Below, piece by piece: positions 1-6,688 of a stretch of DNA of 8,111 nt (the first letter of the stretch is position 1; each line of letters begins with the position of its first letter). Location of the stretch: positions 1 to 8,111 of the forward strand of contig DLVS01000753.1 in the NCBI GenBank assembly GCA_003445095.1, in the 5' to 3' direction. Below the pieces are notes generated by a model. That model was given only the letters and a program-made list of their open reading frames with translations, searched no databases and was not told the origin of the DNA. The translations under genes and the position numbers were made by a program. Source of the DNA: Verrucomicrobiales bacterium. GTDB taxonomy: Bacteria; Verrucomicrobiota; Verrucomicrobiia; Limisphaerales; UBA9464.

Positions 1-135
1 AGCGTGACGCGAGTGCGGCAGGCGCTGGCGGAACTGGAATCTTCCGGGGCGGCCGGCGCGAACCTCGCGCAACGGTTGCGTCCGCTCGTGCAGGCTGGCG
101 ATCTGACGGCGCTGGCGGCGGCGATCCCGCGGTAG
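1..135 (+). CDS. 3' end of an unidentified gene, possibly a hybrid sensor histidine kinase
   Basis: Frame 1 is open from the window edge to TAG at 133-135 and gives 44 residues. They are rich in Ala, Leu and Arg and look like two amphipathic helices (…QALAELESSG… then …LAQRLRPLVQAGDLTALAA…). This resembles the extreme C-terminus of hybrid histidine kinases, where a last helix of the type RLRPLVxAxDxxAL follows the receiver or Hpt-like region. The neighbour supports the idea: the next gene starts with a receiver domain of the subtype commonly found just after such kinases. The fragment is too short to assign a family with confidence. The piece is very GC-rich, more so than the following gap. 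No catalytic motif lies inside the window. Confidence 0.45.
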   Translation, partial: SVTRVRQALAELESSGAAGANLAQRLRPLVQAGDLTALAAAIPR

Positions 136-211
136 TGGCGGTTTGATAGTGCGATCGGTACGGCCGGGGGTAAACCCATCTCGAGCACCAAGCACCGCGG
201 TTTTTGAGCTG

Positions 212-239
212 CGCAAAGTTTGCGGTTCTACACGTGTAG
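212..239. promoter_or_regulatory. Two adjacent palindromes upstream of the sigma-54 activator gene
   Basis: CGCAAA-G-TTTGCG (212-224) is a perfect 13-bp dyad with one central base. CTACACGTGTAG (228-239) is a perfect 12-bp palindrome starting four bases later. Both lie in the 225-bp gap before the response regulator at 361, where dimeric regulators often bind. The centre-to-centre spacing is about 15 bp, so the two sites lie on different faces of the helix. No hairpin with a T-run follows, so a terminator is unlikely. The operator role is inference. Apart from these sites the gap at 136-360 holds nothing I can assign; a TTG-initiated 70-codon frame in it looks spurious. Confidence 0.35.
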
Positions 240-360
240 TGCCGTGGCGGACGCTCTCCTCAATCCAACGTCACCAAGACGGTCTCCAGGGTTACCGATT
301 CGCTGAACTCGGGGACGTTCTTGTGGTGAGCATCTACCTTCTGCTGCTATTCTAGAAGTT

Positions 361-1860
361 ATGCAAGCCGCGATCCTCATTGTGGACGACGTGCCAGCGA
401 ACCGGAACCTGCTCGCCGATACCCTTGAGCCCCGCGGTTACGAGGTGTTGTTTGCCGGGGACGGCGCAGCGGCCTTGAAAACCGCCACCACTCAGCGTCC
501 GGACGTGATACTGCTCGACGTGCTGATGCCCGGACTCGACGGCTTCGAGACCTGCCGCCGGCTTAAGGCGGACTCAGCCACGAGCGCGATCCCGGTGATC
601 TTCATCACGGCGCAGCACGACACGGCCAGCCTGGTCATGGGCTTCCACGCGGGCGGGGTGGACTACATCACGAAACCCTTCCAATCGGATGAAGTGCTGG
701 CCCGGGTGGAGACCCACGTTTCGGTGAGTCAACTCGGCCGAGCGCTCGCGGAGAAAAATGCCGAACTGATGGCGTCGAACGAGCAGTTGCGGGCCGAGAT
801 CGCGCGTCGCGAGCAGGCCGAGGCCACGTTGGCGGAGACCGACACGAAACTCGCGTTGATTTCGCAGCAGGAAGCCGAGCGGTGGGGCTTGGACGGGTTT
901 GTGGGACGGAGTCCGGCGTTCGGGCACCTGGTCGGGGATCTCCGACGGTTGCAGGAATTCCCCCAGACCAACGTACTCATCCAGGGGGAAAGCGGTACCG
1001 GTAAGGAACTCGTGGCGCGGGCGCTGCATTTTGGCGGGCCGAGGGGCAAGGGACCGTTCGTGCCGCTGAATTGCGCGTCCATTCCACGGGAACTGGCGGA
1101 GTCGGAGCTGTTCGGCCACTTGCGCGGGTCGTTCACCGGCGCCCAAGCTGACCGCAAGGGTTGTTTCGAGCGGGCGCATGGCGGGACGTTGTTCCTTGAC
1201 GAGTTGGGAACACTACCATTGGAACAGCAGGCTAAGTTGTTGCGCGTGCTGGAGGACAAGCTGGTGATGCCGCTGGGGGGAACTACAGCGAGGCGCGTGG
1301 ATGTCCGGGTCATCGCCGCGACCAACGCTGATCTGGCTGGGGACGTGGCGGCAGGACGGTTTCGCCCGGACTTATATCACCGACTAGCCACGTTCACGAT
1401 GGTCGTTCCGCCACTGCGTGAACGGACCGAGGACATCGCGGAGATTGCCCGGCATCTGGCCCGACGGATCAGCAGTGAGATGGGGCGTCCGGCCCCAACA
1501 TTTTCCAGCGAGGCGCTGGCGTCGCTGGCAGCGCACTCGTTCCCCGGCAATGTACGCGAATTGAAGAATGTCGTGGAACGCGCGCTGATCCTGAGCCGCA
1601 GCGAAGAGATTCGGCCGGAACATATTCGGATTGAGGAAGGAGTTTTTTCCACACTTCCCGCCACCGATTCGGACCGGAGCGCGAAAGCAACCACGCAATC
1701 CGACGACTTGCCGCTGAATCTTGCCGCTGCCGAACTGGAACTGATCCGCCGGGCGTTACGGCAGACGAACCAAAACGTCTCGCAGGCCGCCAAACTGCTG
1801 GGCGTGGACCGGGGGCACATTTATCGGCGTCTCGCGGTCGAGCATTCAGGCCCGTCCTGA
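361..1860 (+). CDS. NtrC-family sigma-54-dependent response regulator (REC-coiled coil-AAA+-Fis HTH)
   Basis: A phosphorylation-controlled activator of sigma-54 promoters, 499 aa. Residues 1-119 form a receiver domain with the acidic pair D9-D10, phosphoacceptor D53 (LLDVLMPG), T83 and K105 (YITKPF). Residues about 120-170 are a heptad-like linker (ALAEKNAELMASNEQL…) typical of receivers that follow hybrid kinases. The AAA+ domain has Walker A GESGTGK at 209-215, the sigma-54 contact loop GSFTGA at 256-261, Walker B LFLDE with D280-E281, the VIAATN sensor region, FRPDLYHRL, and FPGNVREL near its end. The C-terminal 45 residues are a Fis-type helix-turn-helix (NQNVSQAAKLLGVDRGHIYRRL). The contact loop is usually GAFTGA; here Ala is Ser while the key Phe and Thr are kept, so activity is expected. 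The ATG at 361 places the receiver at the normal distance from the N-terminus, though only a weak GAAG precedes it. The cognate kinase may be the gene ending at 135. Targets are unknown. Confidence 0.95.
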   Translation: MQAAILIVDDVPANRNLLADTLEPRGYEVLFAGDGAAALKTATTQRPDVILLDVLMPGLDGFETCRRLKADSATSAIPVIFITAQHDTASLVMGFHAGGVDYITKPFQSDEVLARVETHVSVSQLGRALAEKNAELMASNEQLRAEIARREQAEATLAETDTKLALISQQEAERWGLDGFVGRSPAFGHLVGDLRRLQEFPQTNVLIQGESGTGKELVARALHFGGPRGKGPFVPLNCASIPRELAESELFGHLRGSFTGAQADRKGCFERAHGGTLFLDELGTLPLEQQAKLLRVLEDKLVMPLGGTTARRVDVRVIAATNADLAGDVAAGRFRPDLYHRLATFTMVVPPLRERTEDIAEIARHLARRISSEMGRPAPTFSSEALASLAAHSFPGNVRELKNVVERALILSRSEEIRPEHIRIEEGVFSTLPATDSDRSAKATTQSDDLPLNLAAAELELIRRALRQTNQNVSQAAKLLGVDRGHIYRRLAVEHSGPS

Positions 1861-1886
1861 GGGCCTCAGTGGGCCGATAGTGGACC

Positions 1887-1930
1887 GCGGCTACGGCCCT
1901 CGCCCTAGCCGCAGCGCGCCACTGCGGTTT
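1887..1930 (+). terminator. Overlapping hairpins after the response regulator, possible rho-independent terminator
   Basis: Two stems share sequence. Stem A pairs GCGGCTA (1887-1893) with TAGCCGC (1906-1912) across a 12-nt loop. Stem B pairs CCGCAG (1909-1914) with CTGCGG (1922-1927) across a 7-nt loop and is followed by TTTA. Because 1909-1912 belongs to both, only one can form at a time. Stem B plus the short T-run could end transcription of the activator gene, which stops at 1860, before the convergent kinase gene. The T-run is only three bases, so termination may be weak. A dispersed palindromic repeat is an alternative reading. Confidence 0.4.
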
Positions 1931-1953
1931 AGCCCTGTAAACTCTTCTGCGCG

Positions 1954-3174
1954 TCAGCCCAGTTCAGCCGCGCGGCTGGTCTGCGAAACAGCCGCGGTCC
2001 GTTCGCTCGCCGGAACCGCTACCGGCAGTTCGATCACCACACATAATCCGCCGTCGGCTCCAGCTCGCAAATCGAGCGAAGCCTGTCCGCCGTAAAGTTG
2101 CTGCAAGCGGCTCCGGCAATTGGCTAACCCAATTCCAGAGTCCGGTGCTTTGGTGGCGTCTAAACCACGCCCGTTGTCCTCCACCTCCAAATGAAGGCGG
2201 TTCGACGGCATCAGGCGGGCGCGTAACATAATGACACCCGGGCGGACTTGCGGTTCGATCCCGTGCTTGATCGCGTTTTCGACTAATGGCTGGAGAATCA
2301 AATTGGGGACCGGCGAGTCGAGCGCGGCTTCAGTGATCTCGCGGATGACGGTCAAACGACCGGCAAAGCGGATTTGTTCGATCGAGAGATATTTGTCGAG
2401 GAAAGCTAACTCGCTGCGCAACGACACTTCGGGCGCCTCACTGCGATGCAGCGCTTCGCGCAACAGTTCGCTGAGGCGGACCAACATCGTGTCAGCCGCA
2501 TCCACGTCGCGATACATCAACGCGCTCACACCATGTAACGCGTTGAACAGGAAATGCGGATTCAACTGCATTTGCAGCGCACGCAGCCGGGCGTCGGTCA
2601 GGCGGCGCTCCAAATCGAGTTCCCGGCGTTCGCGTTCGCGCGATTGTTGGTAGAAACCGACCGCGTGAGTCGCCACGATGATGACCCAATAGACCAGCAC
2701 ATTGAACACCAGGGTGGCCACGAGCGCGTACCGAAGCGTGTCGGCGAAAGGTTTGCCCTCGAATCCGGAGGCGAGTCCGGCACGAACCAGCATCCACACC
2801 AGCGAGAACACGGCGCTGGCCACTAGGTGAAGGGTGACCAACAGGTGCGCGGGGGCACTGCCCAGAGGAAACTTGCGCGCCAAAGCGATGGCGGGTAGTG
2901 ACAAGACGGCGAACGTATACCAATCGGCGAGCGAACGACTCAGCGCGAATTGCCAACTGACGGCCGCGCCGACTTTGATTTGAGTGAGATAGAGTTGGCC
3001 CGCGAAGGCCAGTCCTACCAGCGTCCAGAATCCAACAAAAACAAGAATCCAGGCCCAACGGGGAAGCGCGCGCTTGCGGGTCGAGTGAGACGAATCAGTT
3101 TCGATGGCGCAAAAATGAACCGGGAGCGCCGGATTGAGAATGCTGAAGTGAAATTGCGAGTCTTTGGGGTGCAC
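1954..3174 (-). CDS. LytS/YehU-family membrane sensor histidine kinase (His_kinase PF06580 type)
   Basis: Autophosphorylating membrane sensor. With the GTG at 3174 as start it has 406 aa. Four hydrophobic segments lie at about 40-63, 82-99, 110-135 and 147-175, then a charged coiled-coil (RERERRELDLERR), then the family hallmark LNPHFLFN with the probable phospho-His at residue 207 (codon 2554-2556). The ATPase has an N-box LVENAIKHG (Asn 300), the G1 motif EDNGRG and the G2 motif GIGLANCRSRL. This family normally signals to LytTR-domain regulators; none is present here, and the convergent NtrC-type regulator is an unlikely partner, so it appears orphan in this window. The frame stays open to an ATG at 3378 (474 aa), but the extra N-terminus runs through an inverted repeat (3218-3354) and does not look like protein. 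GTG 3195 is another possible start. No in-frame ATG lies between 3258 and the transmembrane region, so the start is uncertain. Confidence 0.9.
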   Translation of the reverse strand: MHPKDSQFHFSILNPALPVHFCAIETDSSHSTRKRALPRWAWILVFVGFWTLVGLAFAGQLYLTQIKVGAAVSWQFALSRSLADWYTFAVLSLPAIALARKFPLGSAPAHLLVTLHLVASAVFSLVWMLVRAGLASGFEGKPFADTLRYALVATLVFNVLVYWVIIVATHAVGFYQQSRERERRELDLERRLTDARLRALQMQLNPHFLFNALHGVSALMYRDVDAADTMLVRLSELLREALHRSEAPEVSLRSELAFLDKYLSIEQIRFAGRLTVIREITEAALDSPVPNLILQPLVENAIKHGIEPQVRPGVIMLRARLMPSNRLHLEVEDNGRGLDATKAPDSGIGLANCRSRLQQLYGGQASLDLRAGADGGLCVVIELPVAVPASERTAAVSQTSRAAELG

Positions 3175-3217
3175 CGGTGCCTGGCTGCGCCTCACATGGA
3201 ACGAGGCAATAGAATCG

Positions 3218-3354
3218 CACGCGAAGGCGCGAAGCGGCAAAGAGTAAGGCCAGTCCATGGGACAGCGGCAGACGTTTCTCGGACTCACCAAAAGGCGATC
3301 GGCCACCGTCCGCCATGATCCCTTGTTTTCTTCGCCGCCTCGTGCCTTCGCGTG
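3218..3354. repeat. Imperfect 26-bp inverted repeat, probable dispersed intergenic element
   Basis: The arm at 3218-3243 (starts CACGCGAAGGCGCGAAG) and the reverse complement of 3329-3354 (starts CACGCGAAGGCACGAGG) match at 23 of 26 positions. All three differences are A/G transitions. The loop is 85 bases. Read on the minus strand the outer arm encodes …PHAKARGGEE…, similar to short Arg/Lys-rich peptides I recall in over-extended gene models from Verrucomicrobia and Planctomycetes. It sits just upstream of the kinase's probable start and produces the false N-terminal extension of that frame. Occurrence elsewhere in the genome cannot be seen from here. Confidence 0.6.
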
Positions 3355-3425
3355 AGGCTTCTTCATTTCCGACTGCATCGATACGCCTTAGCGAGACGAA
3401 AGCAGGAGTTTTCGAGGCTGCGCCT

Positions 3426-3590
3426 TCAGCATGGCATCGTCGGCAAGGGTTTTCGCCACCCCGCCTTGATTCGTCGTCCCTCCTTTCTAAGCAGTCGCTC
3501 CGCCCCGGCATTCGCAAAAAATCCAAGCTCTCCACGCACAAGCCACTCCGCGGCCTTGGTCCGCTTGCCAGAACTGAGTGCCTTCCGCAT
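3426..3590 (-). CDS. Possible small basic protein of 54 aa, unrecognised
   Basis: An ATG at 3590 opens a 54-codon frame ending in TGA at 3426-3428. The product is Lys/Arg-rich and starts MRKALSSGKRTKAAEWLVRG; then come GELGFFANAGAERLLRKEG and a basic tail ending TMPC. The mix of Trp, Phe-Phe and alternating charged and hydrophobic residues reads more like a real helical protein than the other frames in this gap. Third-position GC is 63%, which does not decide the matter. No ribosome binding site is visible. It would be divergent from the FG-GAP gene with only 11 bases between the two start codons, and it would overlap that gene if the GTG at 3578 were used. I know no family for it. Could be a gene remnant. 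Confidence 0.3.
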   Translation of the reverse strand: MRKALSSGKRTKAAEWLVRGELGFFANAGAERLLRKEGRRIKAGWRKPLPTMPC

Positions 3591-3601
3591 GGTTTAAGGC
3601 G

Positions 3602-5467
3602 ATGCCCACTTCGTCAGAATTGCCCCGAACCGAGACGCCGGCTAAGGCGAGCGAACGATCATTGCGGCAGTTACTCTTCGTCCTAGGAACTCTCGGAGTG
3701 CTCGCAGCCGGAACCGTGTGGTGGTTGGTCGGCTCGACGCGGACTTTGGGACCCAACCCATCCGGGGCTCATGGCAGCCGTGGTTCGAAACGTGTGCCGC
3801 CAGTGGTCCGGTTTACTGACATCACCGCTCCGGCCGGAATCAACTTTCGCCACGAAAACGGCGCGCGCGGCCAGCGATTGCTGCCTGAAACCATGGGGGG
3901 CGGAGTGGCTTTCTTCGATTGCGATCAAGACGGCGATCCCGATCTCCTCTTTGTCAACTCGACCTATTGGCCCGATGACCCACGGGCCCAAACTCAAGCA
4001 AAGCCCACCGCCGCCCTCTATCGTAATGACACCGTCGCCGGCGGGCCACCGCGATTCACCGACATTACTGCTGGATCAGGTCTGGACGTTGGTTTTTACG
4101 GGATGGGGGCGGCCGTTGGTGATTTCGACAATGACGGTCGAGCCGACGTCTTACTGACCGGTGTCGGCGGATCGCGCCTCTTCCGGAATTTGGGTGGCGG
4201 AAAATTTGAGGATGTGACTCGGACTGCAGGTATCGCTGGCCCGCCCGGAAAATGGTCAACCGCGGCGGCGTGGGTTGATCTGGACAACGACGGCGATCTG
4301 GATCTGTACGTGGGGAACTACGTGGGCTGGTCGCCGGAGATCGACCTGCAAGTGAACAATCAATTGGTGGGCGTGGGGCGAGCGTACGGACGGCCTTGGA
4401 ACTTTCCGGGAGAGAAGCCGCAGGTGTATCGCAATGAGGGTGGCCGGCCTGGCGTGGTGAAGTTCAGTGATGTCTCGGCGGCCAGCGGCCTCCAGGTCAC
4501 CAATCCTGCGACCGGATTGCCCGCAGCAAAGACTTTGGCTGTTGCTCCGATTGATCTTAACAACGACGGCTGGATGGACCTCGTGGTGGCCAACGATACG
4601 GTTCAGAATTTCGTTTTTACCAATAGGCATGACGGAACATTCACCGAAGTCGGCGAAATGGCCGGAGTGGCGTTCGACGCGTTTGGGCAGGCGCGTGGCG
4701 CGATGGGGATTGATGCGGCGCGTTTCCGCAATGACGACGCCGTGGGAATTGCGATCGGCAACTTCGCCAACGAGATGAACGCCCTGTACGTGACGCGAAG
4801 AGCGGAACCGGGTGAGCAACTTCTGTTCACTGACGAGGCCGTTTCGGAAGGGATCGGACCGGCCAGCCAAGCGCTGCTAAAGTTTGGTCTCTTTTTCTTC
4901 GACTACGATCTGGATGGCCGGCTCGATGTGCTCACCGCCAACGGGCACATCGAAGATGAGATTGAAAAGGTCCAACCCAGCACTCGCTACCGTCAACCGG
5001 CGCAGTTGTTCTGGAACGCGGGAGGTGCGCCGGCGTTCTCCTCGGTAGACTCGGCGCACGGTGGGCCAGATCTGTTTCAGCCCGTGGTAGGCCGCGGCAG
5101 CGCTTATGCAGATATCGATGGTGATGGTGACCTTGATGTCGTGATTACCTCCCTCGTAGGCCCGCCCCTCCTCTTGCGGAACGACCAGCAACTCGGTCAC
5201 CACTGGCTCCGGCTCAAGCTTGTTGGAACTCGATCCAACCGCGATGCCATCGGGGCCTGGGTGCACGTTAAATCCGGCGGGCGCACCCAATCGCGTCAGG
5301 TCATGCCGACCAAAAGTTACCTCTCCCAAAGTGAACTTCCGCTGACGTTCGGTCTCGGCACGAATCAGACGGTGGACGAGGTTGAGATCGAATGGCCGAG
5401 CGGACGAAAGCAGCGCCTCACACAAATTACGCCCAATCAGGTCCTGACGGTGAAGGAGGCGGAATGA
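3602..5467 (+). CDS. Membrane-anchored CRTAC-type FG-GAP/VCBS repeat protein with C-terminal ASPIC/UnbV domain
   Basis: Exported, probably periplasmic or surface protein of 621 aa from the ATG at 3602. A single hydrophobic stretch (LLFVLGTLGVLAAGTVWWLV, about residues 24-43) acts as signal anchor. The opening FTDITAPAGINFRHENGA is typical of CRTAC proteins. Six DxDxDGxxD-type calcium-binding loops mark FG-GAP/VCBS beta-propeller blades, with codons at 3917 (DCDQDGDPD), 4121 (DFDNDGRAD), 4277 (DLDNDGDLD), 4553 (DLNNDGWMD, second Asp replaced by Asn), 4901 (DYDLDGRLD) and 5111 (DIDGDGDLD). From about 5236 to the end lies the ASPIC/UnbV domain (NRDAIGAWVHVKSGG… then VEIEWPSGRKQRL). The family is abundant in Verrucomicrobia, Planctomycetes and Acidobacteria; its role is unproven, with adhesion or protein-protein contact usually proposed. 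GTG 3578 would add eight residues; AAGG sits only two bases before ATG 3602, so the start is not settled by a ribosome site. It may be cotranscribed with the lipoprotein 96 bp downstream. Confidence 0.92.
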   Translation: MPTSSELPRTETPAKASERSLRQLLFVLGTLGVLAAGTVWWLVGSTRTLGPNPSGAHGSRGSKRVPPVVRFTDITAPAGINFRHENGARGQRLLPETMGGGVAFFDCDQDGDPDLLFVNSTYWPDDPRAQTQAKPTAALYRNDTVAGGPPRFTDITAGSGLDVGFYGMGAAVGDFDNDGRADVLLTGVGGSRLFRNLGGGKFEDVTRTAGIAGPPGKWSTAAAWVDLDNDGDLDLYVGNYVGWSPEIDLQVNNQLVGVGRAYGRPWNFPGEKPQVYRNEGGRPGVVKFSDVSAASGLQVTNPATGLPAAKTLAVAPIDLNNDGWMDLVVANDTVQNFVFTNRHDGTFTEVGEMAGVAFDAFGQARGAMGIDAARFRNDDAVGIAIGNFANEMNALYVTRRAEPGEQLLFTDEAVSEGIGPASQALLKFGLFFFDYDLDGRLDVLTANGHIEDEIEKVQPSTRYRQPAQLFWNAGGAPAFSSVDSAHGGPDLFQPVVGRGSAYADIDGDGDLDVVITSLVGPPLLLRNDQQLGHHWLRLKLVGTRSNRDAIGAWVHVKSGGRTQSRQVMPTKSYLSQSELPLTFGLGTNQTVDEVEIEWPSGRKQRLTQITPNQVLTVKEAE

Positions 5468-5486
5468 CACCCGGTCTCGAAACCCA

Positions 5487-5503
5487 CCCCGGGGTCTCCG
5501 GGG
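5487..5503 (+). other. Strong GC hairpin between the FG-GAP gene and the lipoprotein gene
   Basis: CCCCGG (5487-5492), a five-base loop GGTCT, and CCGGGG (5498-5503) form a compact stem in the 96-bp gap after the stop at 5467. An alternative pairing of GGTC (5493-5496) with GACC (5503-5506) is exclusive with it. No T-run follows, so it is not a typical intrinsic terminator. It could stabilise an mRNA end or weaken read-through between the two genes. Function is unknown. Confidence 0.35.
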
Positions 5504-5563
5504 ACCTCGGTTCCTCAACGACTCTTTGAATTTGTTGCCTGGGCTGCTACCTATGTCGGGCAA

Positions 5564-6049
5564 ATGCACCGGGCGGCAGTCACACTTCGCGGGTTGGCGG
5601 TATTCCTGACCGCCATTGTCTTATCCGGCTGCGGAAAATCTCCTGACTCCGCGAGTTCAGGGCACGGCCATGACCACAGTCACGGCCACACGCCTAAGTA
5701 CGGCGGGGTTCTAGTGGAACTCGGCCATCACGAAAACAATCTGGAGTTCGTGCTCGATCAATCCGCCGGAAAGCTGACTGCCTACGTCCTCGATGCGCAT
5801 GCCGAAAACTTCGTGCGCCTCCCGGTCGAGTCTTTCGTCGTCGAAGCCAAAGTGGAAGACGCACCTCAAACGCTAACGTTTAGGCCCGTGGGCAATGCGG
5901 CCACGGGTGAAAAGCCCGGCGACACTTCGCAATTCGAGGCCACCGCCGACTGGCTTAAGACAGCCCCAAAATTCTCGGGCAAAGTCGTCTTGCTTCCCAT
6001 AAAATCTGAAGTGTATCGCGACGTCGAATTTTCGCTGCCGAATCCATGA
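5564..6049 (+). CDS. His-rich lipoprotein, probable metal-binding periplasmic protein
   Basis: 161 aa. A short basic start and hydrophobic core end in the lipobox LSGC with the lipidated Cys at residue 23, so the mature protein should be membrane-anchored outside the cytoplasm. Right after it comes GHGHDHSHGHT with five His at 34, 36, 38, 40 and 42, a likely zinc, copper or nickel binding stretch, followed by a second pair H55-H56 in ELGHHENNLEF. The remaining about 100 residues (KLTAYVLDAHAENFVRLP… and …FSGKVVLLPIKSEVYRDVEFSL) look like a small beta-rich domain; similar compact His-rich proteins in PVC bacteria occur beside metal transport genes. Its last four bases overlap the ATG of the next gene (ATGA), which points to translational coupling and a shared task. 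The start is preceded only by a weak CGGG. Metal identity is not visible. Confidence 0.82.
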   Translation: MHRAAVTLRGLAVFLTAIVLSGCGKSPDSASSGHGHDHSHGHTPKYGGVLVELGHHENNLEFVLDQSAGKLTAYVLDAHAENFVRLPVESFVVEAKVEDAPQTLTFRPVGNAATGEKPGDTSQFEATADWLKTAPKFSGKVVLLPIKSEVYRDVEFSLPNP

Positions 6050-6666
6050 CCTCGAAATTGTTACCGTCCTCTCTTGCTGGGATTGTCTCCGTCCTAATCG
6101 TAAATGCGGGCGCCGAGCCTCCGCCTCGGGGTGAACCGATCAAACCACTGGCCCCTAAAGGTGAGCCGATCAAGCCCGCGGCGGCAGCCCCAACATCGCC
6201 TTCGTCCACGAGCCCAGCCGTGGTCCCAGCACCATCCTCGACGGACGACCAGACCTCCCTGGGCTTCGACAAACTGAGCGCCTTCAAATACGAAGTCCCG
6301 GAGGACAGTCCCGACAGCCCGTTTGCCAAAGGAAAGGACCCGGACACGCAAATTCCCGAGTCAGTGAAGGCTTACAGTGGCAAACGAATTTCCCTGAAAG
6401 GCTTCATGCTGCCTTTGAAAGTCGAGCAAGGACTCGTGACCGAGTTGTTGATCATGCGCGACCAATCAATGTGCTGCTTCGGCACAGTTCCTCGGATCAA
6501 CGAATGGGTATCTGTCAAAATGACCGGCAAGGGCGTCAAACCGGTCATGGACCAGGCGGTGACTCTGGTTGGAACGCTGAAGGTCGGGGCCATTCGCGAG
6601 AATGGATATCTGGTTGGAATCTACCAAATGGATGGCGAGCGGATGGACGGTCCCGCCGGACTCTAG
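6046..6666 (+). CDS. Secreted DUF3299-like protein with proline-rich linker
   Basis: 206 aa. A signal peptide is likely at 1-23 (…LAGIVSVLIVNAGA, cut before EPPP). A Pro/Ala/Ser-rich linker at about 24-66 holds two copies of GEPIKP, at 29-34 and 39-44, encoded by a short direct repeat at 6130-6175. The folded part begins near residue 105 with RISLKGFMLPLKVEQG, then LLIMRDQSMCCFGTVPRINEWVSVKM and TLVGTLKVG…YLVGIYQMDGERM. This is the layout of DUF3299: a KGFMLPL strand, a Cys-containing centre and a terminal LY/IYxM strand. The vicinal pair C143-C144 replaces the CxH-type centre I recall in proteobacterial members and could bind a metal or be redox active. It overlaps the His-rich lipoprotein gene by four bases, so the two probably work together, perhaps in periplasmic metal handling. 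That role is inference. The gene ends 22 bp from a convergent gene. Confidence 0.75.
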   Translation: MTSKLLPSSLAGIVSVLIVNAGAEPPPRGEPIKPLAPKGEPIKPAAAAPTSPSSTSPAVVPAPSSTDDQTSLGFDKLSAFKYEVPEDSPDSPFAKGKDPDTQIPESVKAYSGKRISLKGFMLPLKVEQGLVTELLIMRDQSMCCFGTVPRINEWVSVKMTGKGVKPVMDQAVTLVGTLKVGAIRENGYLVGIYQMDGERMDGPAGL

Positions 6667-6688
6667 GATCGGACTGGGCCCTTCGGTT

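Noticed and set aside
143..355. 70-codon TTG-initiated frame between the first two genes
   Set aside because: Arg/Ser/Val-rich without any domain-like pattern, no ribosome site, and it runs through the two palindromes.
200..360. Sigma-54 or sigma-70 promoter ahead of the activator gene
   Set aside because: No TGGCAC-N5-TTGC match; the best -35/-10 pair (TTGAGC and TCTACA, 17 bp apart) matches only 4/6 and 3/6 bases.
574..1325. Long minus-strand frames opposite the response regulator
   Set aside because: They mirror the strongly supported REC/AAA+ gene; compositions are Arg/Ser/Pro-rich as expected for antisense frames of GC-rich DNA.
3175..3378. N-terminal extension of the kinase to ATG 3378 or ATG 3258
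   Set aside because: It translates an inverted repeat and low-complexity basic text, and adds about 28 to 68 residues before the first membrane segment with no family counterpart.
6667..6688. Intrinsic terminator between the convergent DUF3299-like and PqiC-type genes
   Set aside because: Only a GGGCCC palindrome without a usable loop or T-run.
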